Both the position numbers and the translations under genes were made by a program. From contig OZ018320.1 of assembly GCA_963969495.1 (NCBI GenBank), positions 75,180,162 to 75,244,161 on the forward strand: DNA of 64,000 nucleotides. Direction: 5' to 3'. Numbering within the stretch: the stretch's first letter is position 1; every line of letters begins with the position of its first letter. This document shows positions 25,756-37,601 of the stretch, in pieces. The notes beneath the pieces were generated by a model that had not been told where the DNA came from, did not search any database, and saw only the letters and a program-made list of their open reading frames with translations. Source of the DNA: Ceratothoa steindachneri (Eukaryota; Arthropoda; Malacostraca; Isopoda; Cymothoidae).

Positions 25756-26775
25756 TGTCGTGGTATGACATTATATTAAATCAATACCATATTATATCTA
25801 TGGGGGAGGGACCGATAACTTACAGGTGAACCGACGAAGGGACGGAACACCGCTAGTTTAGACGGGCTGAAATGGGAGATGAGAGTGCAACGAGGTCAGG
25901 TAACAAATGCGCATTGGCAAAGCTCAAGGTTATTTAAAGAGGCATGTACAAAAATATAATTTTATTTAATAAAAATAATGAGAGAATTGATGGGTAAAAT
26001 TACCTCAGAGAATTAACAGACAAAATCACATCAGTAAACGAAGGGGGGAATTGTAGTTATAAATAAGACTATGAAGTTAGAACCTTAAGTTATTACAGGA
26101 GGAGACTATTCAAATTGGGGGGGGGGTAATTAACTCAATTGGGTTACTGAGGGGGGAGAGGGTTGGCTTACGGATGTCTTCTGCACGTGAGGTGAGGCCA
26201 CTCGGAACTTCTGAGCGGGAATTTGAAGTGATGACGGTTCTCCAAAAACAGGGGAGAGGGGTAACTTCCGGTCCAGGGAGGAGAGTATTTCGGCCACCCA
26301 AAATAAGGGGCGAACGAAGGAGATCTTCGACAGGAGTTGATGAGAGAATCCGGAAAATCACTCGGTGGCGATCGTTTAATGGAATTACCTCACTGGCTGG
26401 GGCTAATTCCAAATATACAAAATAGTTCAGCTGTCACTTTGCTTTGTTGTTAGCACATGACTTGGAACTATGAAGAATCTTCTGGGGTCCGGGCGAGAGT
26501 TATTAACTCTGTGTCTCTTCATGGGAGTCGAGCGCTATTTATGTCCGAGGCTATCCCCGGGGTTGGGGGGGCGGTAAGCGGGAAACAGCTTTACTCTCGA
26601 ATGGCCTCGAATCTTCTTGCAGAGGCTCTTCTGCCCGTGTGGACACGGTTCGAGGCTACCGCTTGTGGAAGGGGTGGGTGGGGGAGGAGGCTTACCAATT
26701 TAGGTCTAACCGGGCCTTCGGCAGCGCATGGAAGTTCCGTTCTGCTCAAGAGAGTCCACGTGGGGTTCCCTCACA
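25756..26775 (+). repeat. Solo LTR 1 with 5-bp target duplication
   Basis: The element starts TGTCGTGGTATGAC and ends GGTTCCCTCACA, i.e. TG...CA, and is flanked on both sides by CGCAT (25751-25755 and 26776-26780). It is 1,020 bp, non-coding and aligns along its length with 39573-40658. A TATA-like CTATTTATG lies at 26535-26543. It begins with the same TGTCGTGGTAT as the LTR that follows the integrase-first retroelement at 49.67 kb, so it probably belongs to the same lineage. Confidence 0.85.
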
Positions 26776-26867
26776 CGCATATTTACAATTCCCTAACTTC
26801 ACCACTTATTCACACACCTTTGCGAAACCTTCACTGTTTAAAGGTTCAATGTCCCGTTTTAAGTAAC

Positions 26868-26895
26868 CACTGCTACAGCCAGAGCTGTAGCAGTG
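26868..26895. other. Perfect 12-bp hairpin
   Basis: CACTGCTACAGC, a four-base loop CAGA, then GCTGTAGCAGTG: fully complementary arms about 90 bp past the solo LTR. A weaker CCCCAATC/GATTGTGGGG hairpin follows near 26912. Purpose unknown. Confidence 0.8.
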
Positions 26896-27487
26896 TCTAG
26901 CGCCTCCCCCATCCCCAATCAAGATTGTGGGGCCTCCATAACAATATATCATACATTTACAAGTAGTGCCAAGCACGACAAATAATATTCTCAGCAGTGC
27001 CAACGCTGCGGAATACTTACATAAAATGTGTATTCGAAAATTTTAGATTTTCATTCATAACAAATTGGGGGGGGGCACGGTGGGGCCCCTTCAAGAGCCC
27101 CCCTGGGGGTTCGGGAGGCAGTCGCTACGGCTCTGGCTACAGCTACTACTAATAATAAATAAAATATTGAAAAAACTATTAGCGTTTCCCGTTGAAAGTT
27201 TCTCAGAATTACATCCGAGATGGAGATGAAATTTCAAATCCGAGGTCATTTTGGAACCCGATCGTTGGAGGTGATACAGATCTCTCAAGTATTCTTATTT
27301 GACTAAATACTCTATTTAGTTGCAGTATTAATATTTTAAAAGTATTAACAATGGAAATATTTATTATCAGAACGGTCAGAAGAAAAAATAGAACTTTTAT
27401 ATCCGCAGCAATGAAGCAAATTGTAAATAACAAGAGCTCATCATGAAAACACGCGGAATTTTTATGTAATTTTTGCTATGTGTACTA
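26896..27487. other. No gene seen
   Basis: Spacer between the hairpin and the 41-bp satellite, with a G-run near 27067. No motif recognised. Confidence 0.4.
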
Positions 27488-29440
27488 AGCTGGTTCAAAA
27501 AGAGCGGTGTGTCCCAATCGTATGGAAGCTGGTGCATAAAGGGTGCTTTATCTCTCATCGTCTGCTAGCCTGGCTGATAAAATGTGCTTTTTCGCAAATC
27601 GTGTGCTAAGTTGGCGCACAAAGGGTGTTTGTCTCCAATCGTTTGCTAACTTGGTGGAGAAACGGTGATTTGTCCAAACCACGTGTGTACAGTAAGCTGG
27701 CGCTCAAAGGGTGCTTTCTCATAAATTGTGTGCTACGCTGGCGCACAAAAACTGTTTCGTCCCAAATTCATTTGTAACCTGTCGCGCAAATGGCCTTTTG
27801 TCCAAAATCGTGTGCGAATTTAAAGCACAAAGCACAAAAAATAGGCTAAGCTAGCGAACATATGGTGTTTTTTCCCAAGCTTTTGTATATACTGGCGCAC
27901 AAAGAGTGCTTTGTCTCAAATTGTTCGCTAAGCTATTTCATAAAGGGTGTTTTTTTTCCAAGTCTTATGCTAAGATGACGCACAAAGGGTGTTTTGTTCC
28001 AAATCGTAAGATAAGCTGGCATAGAGAGCATGCTTTGTCTGAAATTGTGTGCTAAGCTGGCACACAAAAAACGCTTTGTCCCAAATCGTGTGTAAAGTTG
28101 GCTCACAAACGGTTATTTTTCCATATCACATAATTCAATAATTGATGTCGCATAAATAATGATTTGCCCCGAATTGTGTCCTAACCTGAGGCACGGAGGA
28201 TTCATTGTCACAAACTTTGTCCTGAGCTATCCTGTGCTATCCTAGTGCACAAAGGTTTTTTTGCCAAACTCTTGTGTAAGCTGGTGCACAAAGTGTTTTG
28301 TTCCAAACTTATGTGTTAGCTGGCGCCCAAAGGGTGCTTTTGGCCAAACTCTTGTGTAAGCTGGCGCACAATAAGTGCTTTGTCCCAAACTCGTGTGTAA
28401 GCTGATGCACAAAGAGTCCCAAAATGTGAGCTAAGCAGGCGAAAATGGCTGCTTTGTGTCAAATCGTGTGCTAAACTGATGCACAAAGGGTGTTTTGCGC
28501 TATCCTGTTGTGTAAACTGAATCACAAAGAACGCTTTAACCCAAATTATGTGCTAAGCCGAGGCACAAAGAGTTTTATCCAAACTCATCAGTAAGCTGGT
28601 TAAAAAGGGGTGTCTTGTCCCATTCGTATCCTGAGCTGGTGCAAAAAAGGGTGCTTTGTCGTAATCTCTTGTGTATACTGGCTCACAATGAATGTTTTGT
28701 CACAAACTCATCTGTAAATTGGAGCGCAAAGGGTGCGATGTCCCAAATTGTTTACTATGTTGTCGCACAAGGGTGGCTTTTTCTCAGATCTTGTGCTAAC
28801 CTGGCGCACAAAGGATGCATTGTACAAAACTGTGTGCTAAGCTTTTGGACAACGGATGCTTTGTTCCCAAAGTGTATAAGCTGGTGCGCAAAGGGCGCTT
28901 TGTCCAAAATTGTGTGCTAAGCTGGCGCACACAGAGTACTTTGTCCCAAACTCTTATATATGCTGACGCGCAAAGAGCATTTTGTCCCGAATTGTGTGTT
29001 AATCTAGCACTCAAATTGTTCTCTGCCCCAAATAGTGGGCTAAACTGGCACCCAAAGGGTGCTTTGCCCAGAATAGTGGGCTAAGTGGTCACCAAATGGT
29101 GCTTTGCACATAACAGTGGGCTAATCTGGCGCACATAAAGTGCTTTGTCCCAAACTCCTGTATAATATGGGGCGTACAGGGCTCTTTTCTCAAATTGTGT
29201 ACTAAGATGGCGTCCAAAGAGTTGTCGCAAATCGTGTGCTAAGCTGGCGCATAATGTGTGGTTTGTCGCAATCTCGTGTGGAGGCTGGTGAGAAAAGGGC
29301 GCCTTTTCCTAAATTGGGTTCTTAGCTTGCTCCTATAGGGTGGTTGCTTCCCTAAATCGTGTGCTAAGCTCGTTGCCAAAAGGTGCATTGTCTCAAACTC
29401 TTGTGTAAGCTGGAACACGAAGGACGCTTTGTCTCACTGT
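27488..29440. repeat. 41-bp satellite array, about 47 degenerate units
   Basis: Nearly 2 kb of head-to-tail units with a consensus built from GCTGGCGCACAAAGGGTGCT followed by TTGTCCCAAATCGTGTGCTA and one A. Individual units differ by several changes and small indels, so the array is old. The period is not a multiple of three and open frames through it on both strands are chance products. No terminal repeats bound it. Confidence 0.95.
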
Positions 29441-30890
29441 GATAGAACGTGTTGAAGCTGCGTTTAATTTCAACTCCTACCCCGTATTATTTAAAACCAC
29501 GATGCTGCCCACGTGCATCTTCGATTCGAGGCTTGGAGTCTTATCTCAGCTACCGGATGCCAATGTTTGAACAAGGAGGTTATCGTCCCCCCGTTCGCCC
29601 CCATACGCCGACCTCGCCAGATCGAGTTAGGCTTATGAACAGATAAGGCATTGTTCCCCGGCCCGGCTGTGCGTTCCCTCCAAGCTTTCACTCCATTTTC
29701 CCCCAAGCCAAGGAGATGTCCTGGCTATTTATATGGAAACTTTACCACTAAGATCAGATTGGAGATCCAGATGTTCGTCGCGAAACATCACCACGACCCT
29801 CTCTCCCTTTGTGCGCCAAGGGACCTCGACCTCGAGATTCACCATCACTTGTCCAGAAGGAGGACAATATTCCTTGAGTGCCAAAGGTTCGAGCCTTTCC
29901 GACGCCAAGTCCCCAAGGCCCCCCCCCTGTTGTTCAAGGAGAACAGCATTAGAACAGCCATTGTTCGTTTTGAGCCCTTCGCCAAGAAACGGTTCTCATC
30001 CCCCCCCTGTTGTTCAAGGAGAACAGCATTAGAACAGCCATTGTTCGTTTTGAACCCTTCGCCAAAAAACGGTTCTCATCCCCCCCCCCTGTTTTTCAAG
30101 GAGAACAGCATTAGAACAGCCATTGTTCGTTTTGAGCCCTTCGCCAAGAAACGGTTCTCATCCCCCCCCCCCTGTTGTTCAAGGAGAACAGCATTAGAAC
30201 AGCCATTGTTCGTTTTGAGCCCTTCGCCAAGAAACGGTTCTCATCCCCCCCTGTTGTTCAAGGAGAACAGCATTAGAACAGCCATTGTTCGTTTTGAGCC
30301 CTTCGCCAAGAAACGGTTCTCACCTCCCCTGTTATTCAAAGGAGAACAACATTAGAACAGCCATTGTTCTTGAGCCCGTAGACAAGAGACGGTTCTCATC
30401 CCCCCCTTTGTTCAGAAGAGAACAACCTAGAACAGCCATTGTTCTTCAAGCCGTTCGTCGAGAAACGGTTCTCCTTCCCAAGACGCCTTGTCAGGATCCT
30501 TTTATCCCCCCTCTTCGGCTGGAACTCGCCAGCGGACCGAATATTCCTTCAAGTACCTTCCACTGCACCCTAATGAAAAGTTACGTAAGCCAAACGTCAC
30601 CTTTTGAGTATTGATCCCTTTTTGTCAATTCTATCCTGTTCTTTAAATGGTTTATCGAACCATCCCATCTCTTTAACTCTATATTTGTTTTACCTTTTTT
30701 AATCCCTTAAATCCTTGGATTAGCCCGAGTCTCCACGACCCTTTCCATTCTGTTTATGTCAATATTTTCCGTTTTTGTGTATTGTTTATAGTTATTATTA
30801 ATAAAACTCTATTTTATTAATGATAGCAATATTATTATCCTTGAGCTCAGTTCCACTTCTTAAGCATATCGAAGATACATAATATCGGCC
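29438..30890 (+). repeat. LTR-like block with TATA box, tandem array and AATAAA
   Basis: The block opens TGTGATAGAACGTG right at the end of the 41-bp satellite. It has a TATA-like CTATTTATAT at 29725-29734, a C-rich tandem array at 29924-30480 and an AATAAA at 30800-30805, the order expected of an LTR. The end near GCCAGACA (about 30898) is not confirmed and no matching target duplication was found. It might instead be a promoter fragment of another transposon. Confidence 0.3.
29924..30480 (+). repeat. ~80-bp C-rich tandem array, seven units
   Basis: Seven units of 77-83 bp begin at about 29924, 30001, 30083, 30166, 30245, 30325 and 30402. Each starts with a variable poly-C run followed by TGTTGTTCAAGGAGAACAGC and ends CAAGAAACGGTTCTCAT. 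Length differences lie mostly in the C-run. GAGAAC near the start and GTTCTC at the end of a unit can pair. The 234-codon open frame across it (29651-30355) is repeat-derived. Confidence 0.95.
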
Positions 30891-30899
30891 GCCAGACAG

Positions 30900-32738
30900 T
30901 AACGCACTCTAAAGATAATTAAGGAAGTTCCCTCAACAAATAGTATATATATGGTATCGTCGGGAGTCATTCTACGACACTCACATTCATTTACTCCTTA
31001 GGATTTGTTACATTTCCAGGAAAAAGGGAGGGAGGGAGGGGCTATTCCGGGACATTCATCTCTCAATGAGCCGCAATTTTAATGACATATCTTAAAAGTT
31101 CTCAACGCAACAATTTTGGGGGGCCATAAATTTGTGGTCATAATTATTGGATTTTAACTACATACGATAAGTTTTTTTGAGAATAAAGGAAGAAATCCGT
31201 AAGGGGTAGTCATAAATTTAGCTTGGTTTGAATTTCTAGTAGACAGCCACAAGATTCCTTAAAATCGAAGACCTAATTAATTTTTATTTATTTCAACCAA
31301 CAAATTCAGTAATCAAATTATGTAGCTATGTCGACCATTTACACAAAACAGCTCTCACGTTTTTTATCATAATTGTCTATGGTTTACTGTTTATGCAGCT
31401 ATAAGATATCTGGTGGAGAATTTTTTATTCCCATATTCCTTCATTTTACATATATATTTAAAAGCTTAAGAATAAAATTGTTTCAGATTATTTTCAGTAT
31501 CGAGAAAAATTTATTAATCAACGCCTTTTAGAACCTCATTATAATTCTGTTTACCCAAAGCAACAAATATGGATGATAAACAAAATACAACTCATATGCA
31601 TATAACGTAGGTCAGAAATAAACAAAAAAATTTAAAAATAACTATTTATCTAGTTTACAGAAAAACGAAAATATACAAAATTAACATATGGTTCTAATAC
31701 GGTAGTATATCAAGATCCTACACCAAAACACTTGTGCCAGAGCGATATGTTCGAGCCTCTCTGAACTAAGCTAATTATTTGATATTTCCTCAGGGGAGAC
31801 TCGAATGACATGAAAGTAAACTTCGGTCAATTCCCGCACTCCAAACAAAGCCATCTTAGGATTTGGTTGCCATTTGCACTGCGCTTGGTCTTGAACTTTC
31901 CTACTTATTAATTCCCTTTCCCATGAAACTTTCTGACCATTCATAACTTTGCTATTGCAATCTCATCCGAAACACTATCACTGACGACAAACCCAGGGTA
32001 ATCTTGACAACTCACTTGTTCAAATCGCAATGTATGGATTAAATTCCTTTGACTATTTTGAGGTAATTGGTTTTTCGGTATAGGAGGACCTTCGAATAAT
32101 TGAAGTTGGCGTTTCTGTGCAGTAAAGGTCGCTCACACAAAATCGTTAGACTACCCCCCTTATCTCCCCATCTCCTGTTTTTCCTCTTTCCCTTATAACT
32201 ATGGGATTACGGGGGAGGTTATTCGGGTGTGTTTTTTTTATATGCACAAACTGGTGCTTGGAAGTTTGGGAAAAGATTCTTATTTATGGTAAAGTTGGTG
32301 AAGTTTGCGTAAAGGTAAATTATAACTTGATTAGACGTTAATCGGTTCAAGTTTGTTTTTTTTAAACTCTATGTAATCACTGATGTTATTTTTTTTAAAC
32401 CCTATCGTAGTACTTGGAATTGAGGCGAAACGGGTTTTTCCTTTTGGCTATAAAAAAATGCTCTGAAGCAAAAAGCTACTCCCAACTTGGAGGACATTCA
32501 CAGAATGGTCACTTTTTGTTACCATATTCAAGGACGTTCATGACGTCGATAGTTCATTGGCATCGTAGCAAACTATGTAGTTTTTGTTTCACTAGTTAGA
32601 ATTTGTTTTACGTATATAAATATTATGAAGTAGCACTGTCTCATACACAAAAATGCTACGTTACTATATTTAAATACTGAAACTAAATTTCAACTATTCA
32701 AAAGCAGTGAAGCGAAAATGTGACATTCCAAAGTAAGA
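30900..32738. other. No gene seen: 1.8 kb spacer
   Basis: AT-rich unique-looking sequence. I found no coding motif, tandem repeat or paired ends. Confidence 0.4.
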
Positions 32739-32740
32739 TA

Positions 32741-33633
32741 CGAGGGGCGGTCAATAAGTTTTGCAATTCGGATATAAGGAAACGAGATATGAGGAAAAGT
32801 GTTTTATTATTTTTCAATATAACTACCCTCGACTTCAATGCACATGCGCCACTTGTCCCTGAGGCTTCGAATTCCCGACAACCGGAAATCTCCCAACTGC
32901 TGTTCAATCCACTCCTGGACGGTGAGCTGGACATCTGCATCGTCCCCAAAACGGCGTCCACGCAGTGTAACCTTGAGCTGGCGAAATAAAGGGTAGTCGC
33001 TAAGGGCCAGATTTGGACTGTAGGGGGGATAGTTGAGCTCCTCGAATCCGCCCTCGCACAGGGCAGCTTGTGCACCTCTGGCCTTGTGGACTTTTACGAC
33101 GTTGAAGTCGATCATGGGGCGTGAGGTTTCTAGGGACCCAACGAGCAGAGACCTTGGTCATGGCCAAATTGTCGTGGATGATGTTGATAACACTTTCCTG
33201 TGATATTCCAAGTTCTCGCTCAATTTCTTCGACCTTCACCCGTCGATTTTCGAGGATTATCCTCTGCACACGGGCCACATTGTACTCGTTGGTCACGTCT
33301 AACGGGCGTCCTGGACAAGGGTCCCTATTCCAGCAAGCAATGTTTGCATAGGAAGGGGCGATGTCGGTGTACACTGCAACCATGCTTTCATGGATCTCTT
33401 TTGCATTCTTGGATTCCTTGGTCAAAAATTTGATCTCTGCACGGTGCTCAACCTTCTCCATTGTTCAAAAATTGTTACTAACGATCTGCGATCAGCTACT
33501 GCTTCTTAAATGGACGAGGCAGAAGCGTGCGACTGCAGGTCCTGACTTGTCATAACTTGTCCTAACACCCCGACAAACAGCCATCCCCCTTCCTCTGTTT
33601 TGCCCTACCGCAAAACTTATTGCCTGCCCCTCG
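32741..33633 (-). mobile_element. Non-autonomous mariner element, copy 1 (complete ends)
   Basis: The 893-bp element is bounded by inverted ends beginning CGAGGGGCGGTCAATAAG (left) and CGAGGGGCAGGCAATAAG (right, reverse complement), with TA on each side (32739-32740 and 33634-33635). Full mariners are about 1.3 kb. The shortfall lies in the transposase gene, which lacks its catalytic middle. Mariners move by cut and paste into TA. Confidence 0.93.
32807..33461 (-). pseudogene. Mariner transposase with internal deletion
   Basis: The N-terminal HTH region is present: MEKVEHRAEIKFLTKESKNA, then a GRP linker (PCPGRPLDVTNE), then ENRRVKVEEIERELGISQES and a WVPRNLTPHDR patch. The sequence then jumps to HKARGAQAALCEGGF and YSPNLALSDYPLF (the region of the third catalytic Asp) and ends RMCIEVEGSYIEK. 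The segment with the first two catalytic residues (DETW and HDNA blocks) is missing, and the frame shifts. It cannot be an active transposase. Confidence 0.92.
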
Positions 33634-33639
33634 TATACA

Positions 33640-33803
33640 TTACGAAACTGACGTTGTTTTGTATTAACTTGAAATATTACTTTACCATAATGCATCAAGC
33701 TTGTTCGTTTGTATACTTGGGGTGTATGTATACTTACTTATCTATGTATGCCTCTCACCTGGGAACGTTGAATTTTTCCTTCCAATAACTGATCACTAGG
33801 CCA

Positions 33804-33886
<83 letters not shown>

Positions 33887-34063
33887 CATATAGTTACAAT
33901 ATTGGATGAAAATAGTATGGGATTTTATGAATTAATGACACTCGGTACAGTAAAATAGACTGTAAATTCAAAATCCGCATTAGAAATAGGTCAAGAAAAA
34001 GTCAAATTCATCTTTGATGAGGAAACATTTTTTATTTACCTGTGATAATAGAGCCTGACAAAA
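33640..34063. other. Spacer with (TA)n tract
   Basis: Contains about 77 bp of TA at 33806-33882. Otherwise nothing recognisable. Confidence 0.8.
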
Positions 34064-34065
34064 TA

Positions 34066-34288
34066 CAGGGTTGTCCAAAAGTCTTGTCACCCCCTGCCGA
34101 AAAGTAATAAAAACAATAGAGGAATAATATAATAATATCAAACATATGTACTGGTTTTAGTGTATTTACTTTCATTGACACTGTAACATATCGAGAAGTT
34201 CCGTATGAACACCATCATTTACGTGGGGCAAAATGATGTGGCACCATTTCCTATTAACAGGGGGCGACAAGACTTTCGGACCACCCTC
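34066..34288. mobile_element. 223-bp MITE with 31-bp terminal inverted repeats
   Basis: The left end CAGGGTTGTCCAAAAGTCTT and the right end (reverse complement) GAGGGTGGTCCGAAAGTCTT continue as inverted repeats over 31 bp with four mismatches. TA flanks both sides (34064-34065 and 34289-34290). The interior is non-coding. Size, ends and TA target fit a Tc1/mariner-superfamily miniature element mobilised by an unseen transposase. Confidence 0.88.
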
Positions 34289-34290
34289 TA

Positions 34291-35335
34291 CTTCTCTATC
34301 GATGCGGTTTTGTGTTTTGGGGACTGAAGATGTTTTTCTGATTAGATCTCAGTTTCAGGCTTCCTCCCTCTACGTTTAGCGGCGTTATGTCCACCACTTG
34401 TCAGAGGAAAGCATCAAACAATACTAAGCACAACAGATAAAATTGGGTTTAGCTGTTTTGACAACGAGCCCACTGTAAGCTTAAATGGATGGTGATATGG
34501 GGTGGGAGGCAAAACTCACAACACTACTAAGGAATAAGCGATTGGTTTCCCTCCTGCTTAACTCACCACCCGTTCACTCTATCATGGACTCGATATACAA
34601 ATGGTAAGGAGAATATAACATCTCTCTTTTTGAGCAATTCCTGACTTTACCTCTTCAGAAATATCATCCGCTCCGGACAGGTTCACTACATACTACACAA
34701 CTAACCAGACACTTCGACTTTCTCTCAATCTCTCTTTATGTATTTGACCCTGTCAATTTCCACTAGCAGGACGCAAGCATTAGCCGGTCTCCTTCGATCG
34801 ACAGCTATTTAAGGCGAGGTTTTGTCTAGTGAATCTTCCGTCATCTATCGCCTTCGGGGCAACAAGGTGCAAGACACAGTTTTATGTTATTAGTATCACT
34901 AACTTGCAAGGTGGGAACCTTCCTGATTCAATGAGGTGGGGATGTGGATATGCAAACCACGTAGACAAATTCCAGGACGGTGAGTGATATGGTGTGAACG
35001 AAAATAGGAGGAAAAGACATGGGTGCAGTGATTAAACATGCGTGTGATAGTGAATTTGGTCGGAACTGCCTGCGTTTATGCCAAGACTAACGCACTGCTT
35101 CATTGTCGGCAGCTTCGTAAGAGCGACGAAATTATATGTGTCCTCTTTCTCGCTGGGAATCGAACTCAGTGTCCAGCAATAGAAATCCAACACATTATTC
35201 AACAGGCTATAGAGGGATCATGGAAAACGTTATTTGCCGAATTTTCAACAGTAGTCAATTATTTTCCCATTTTGCCGCCTTAACTAGAGGCTTAATTCAC
35301 TTGCAGGCATTTGCACGATCGTTGGAAGATCAGGC
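34291..35335. other. No gene seen; one weak box B
   Basis: A minus-strand GAGTTCGATTCCC (near 35158-35170) resembles a polymerase III box B, with only a poor box A candidate upstream, so a decayed SINE is possible. No coding motif was found. Confidence 0.35.
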
Positions 35336-35650
35336 ATTTTAGAATATAGGAACTGGGAGGCGAGCGGGATAGATTAGTAATTTTATAGGAGTGAACTGTA
35401 AGGTGGGCAAGAAAGATTAGACCTTTTATAGGAGTAAATTGTGAGGCGGGGGAGAAATATCAGACTTTTACAAGGTGGGAACTGTGAAGCGGGAGAGAAC
35501 GATCAGGCCTATTATAAGTGGGAAGTGTGAGACACTCAAGAAAGATCAATCTTTTTAAAGGAGTGAACAGTGAGGCGGGCAGGAAAGATCAGGCCTTTAA
35601 AGGATGGGGACTTTATGGTGAGCGAGGAAGATCAGGCCTTTTATGGGATT
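35336..35650 (+). repeat. ~50-bp minisatellite family M50, array 1
   Basis: About six degenerate units containing AAAGATCAGGCCTTTTATAG, then GAGTGAACTGTGAGGCGGGC. The same unit recurs at 41.56-41.83 kb. Confidence 0.9.
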
Positions 35651-36299
35651 AAAATCTAGGATGTTCGTGATTTTTTTTTAAACGGCCCATCTGGCGCCTC
35701 CCACAAAGGGCATATGTCGTCACAATTGAAATTTCAGCCTAGTAATAGACTATTTTATAATTCACAAAAAAAACAAAAAACAAAGAAAATGAAAAAATAA
35801 CCACACAATAAACGCAAAAAAATAAGAAACTGAATAATGGCAAGAAGACGAAAGAATCACGCCCCGGCGTCGGGGGGCTGCCCGCTTCCCACCAGCGCAG
35901 AATCATGCGCACAACACTGAAAATTCAGTGACCTTCCTCTCTTCCCGGTACCGGGTCAGGTAACGTGCGTGAAGATAACCAGACTGGGACATTCAACAAG
36001 AATGTGCCGAACAGTTTGGGTGGAGGACAACGCAGTCGTCGCATTAAGGTGCAGGGTGGTGCCTCCCCTGAGAGTGCCCAATTCGAAGCCATCAGAAAGA
36101 CACCAAAATATATTGCCTCATGGGAGGGGGGGCAATGGAAACAAGCCGCGGTGCAATGGCGCGCAACTTTAACATCCCCTCGACTCTCTCCCATCTTCTT
36201 TGCGAGGAAGCCTGGAGGCCGGTGCCTATTCCTGCCATGTTGTCGATGTGAGGAAGAACAAAACACTGGTCTGGTCAACCAGTCTTCGCGCGCTCTTTG

Positions 36300-36649
36300 G
36301 CGCTCTCATTCCTAGCAACTCCCATATATACAGGAACCCAACCGAAGATAATATCGACATTCACAATGTTCGCGGCAACTCTGTCTCTATGGATACCTCA
36401 AGCCAGAGAGAGTGGAGATTCCAATGCCCCGAGATCACTCAGAGAGCTTTGTGAGTCACTAAAGATCACAACTCGGCTTCCGAGACGGAAACCTTTCGAT
36501 ATGCTTTGGACCGAGCGAGGTAGTGCAACCAACTCGGCTGTGAAGACAGACGCAGTTCCTGGTAAAGCTCCACTGACTTTAAAGAGAGGAGATGCAGCGT
36601 GAAAGCTGACCGTCTCCTGTGACTTGGAGCCATCCTTGTACAATGGCAC
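36300..36649 (-). pseudogene. LINE RNase H-like domain
   Basis: YKDGSKSQETVSFHAASPLF gives the first catalytic Asp (DGS), ASVFTAELVAL the Glu (TAEL) and VVIFSDSQSSLSDL the second Asp (SDS). After a frame change GWVPVYMGVARNESAKERAK corresponds to WVPGHVGI.GNE.AD..AK with the His replaced. It would remove RNA from the RNA:DNA hybrid. The GH to VY change and shifts argue against function. Confidence 0.85.
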
Positions 36650-36853
36650 GGATCCGTGTGATACAAGGTGTGGTCCAAAAAGGTCGAACGCAATAATTCA
36701 ATCGATGTAGAAGCTTTGAAAGTAGAGGCGTTACGAGAAATAGTCTAAGGTAGTATCGCCCAGGGTGGCGTCTTGTGTAGAACTAGAGGCACCACCTGCT
36801 CGGGAGCTACATCGGCCTCTCGAAGCAGTTTTCTAGCCCTAAATCCAAATGAC

Positions 36854-37096
36854 TCAGGGTATGATTGGCGTGCCTCGGCGGCTTAAGCACCGTCGAACTC
36901 TCCTGCAGGTGCAGTTAAAGCCGTTAAAGACAGGGGGACGTATAGCCCACACGTACAAGCGCATAATAAACTGTGCAAGGCAAAAAGCGCGTGGCTTCTC
37001 CCCGGTATTGACATGTAGTCTCTTAATATAAGACGTTTGGAAAGCACCGTTCGCCAGACGGAGACGGCTGTGTTGGATCGAATCTACTCTCCGCAA
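36854..37096 (-). pseudogene. LINE post-RT connector
   Basis: RVDSIQHSRLRLANGAFQTS followed by LHVNTGEKP matches the LD..HH.GLRL..GAFRTSP...L....GE.P segment between RT and RNase H in this lineage. Same strand and order as its neighbours. Confidence 0.75.
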
Positions 37097-37202
37097 TACA
37101 CGCTGGAATGTGGAAGCTTAAAACTCGCATATGTAGTAAAACTAGGAATGAACAGAGGATCGGTATAAGAGTAAGGGAGTAGCTCTATTATCACTTCAAG
37201 TG

Positions 37203-37580
37203 CTAAAGGTCACGAAACGAAGATTGTATAAGGAAACCAAGGAAGCGGTGTGAATCGACAACTTCAAGGTCAGTCATATTTAGGAACAAGTCCGGGCCGG
37301 AGTGAAGCCGTGGATGGCAGCAAAATTGCAACAACTCAGGCCTGGCCAATGGAAACCGAAACTTATGCGCTTCGCCATAGCTAGAGATGCAGTTCATTGC
37401 GTGTTGGAGTCGACACCCCAGATTTGGCATGTAGGTCTCACCAAAAGAGATCGAAAGGTCGTCCACGTAGAGCGTAGCGAAAACATCTTCCGGTAGCACC
37501 GAGGTGATAGCGTTAATGCTAAGGGTAAAGACTGTGACACTGAAGCCACTTACCGGCGGGGCGCCCTTTTTCTGCCTCAT
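37203..37580 (-). pseudogene. LINE RT, motif B/C part
   Basis: PPVSGFSVTVFTLSINAITS corresponds to the QGSVLSVTLF block (the Gln and one Gly are lost). ATLYVDDLSISF is motif C with YVDD intact. HRFLGFLIQSS is the LG...D-type motif E neighbourhood. Confidence 0.88.
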
Positions 37581-37601
37581 TGGGCCGGAAAGGGTTCCAC
37601 C

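Noticed and set aside
27480..29440. CRISPR-like array
   Set aside because: Direct repeats abut without unique spacers, unit divergence is high and the setting is eukaryotic. It is a satellite.
29651..30355. 234-codon frame with repeated FKENSIRTAIVRFEP
   Set aside because: It spans the C-rich tandem array. Unit lengths vary between 77 and 83 bp, so the frame is not maintained by selection.
33000..33461. Intact mariner transposase or domesticated SETMAR-like gene
   Set aside because: The catalytic middle is deleted, the frame shifts, no SET domain is present and the same defect is shared by other copies.
35925..36315. Open frames on both strands at 35.9-36.3 kb as separate genes
   Set aside because: They overlap the decayed C-terminal part of the minus-strand LINE, whose frame-shifted reading (HILVECPSL) explains the sequence.
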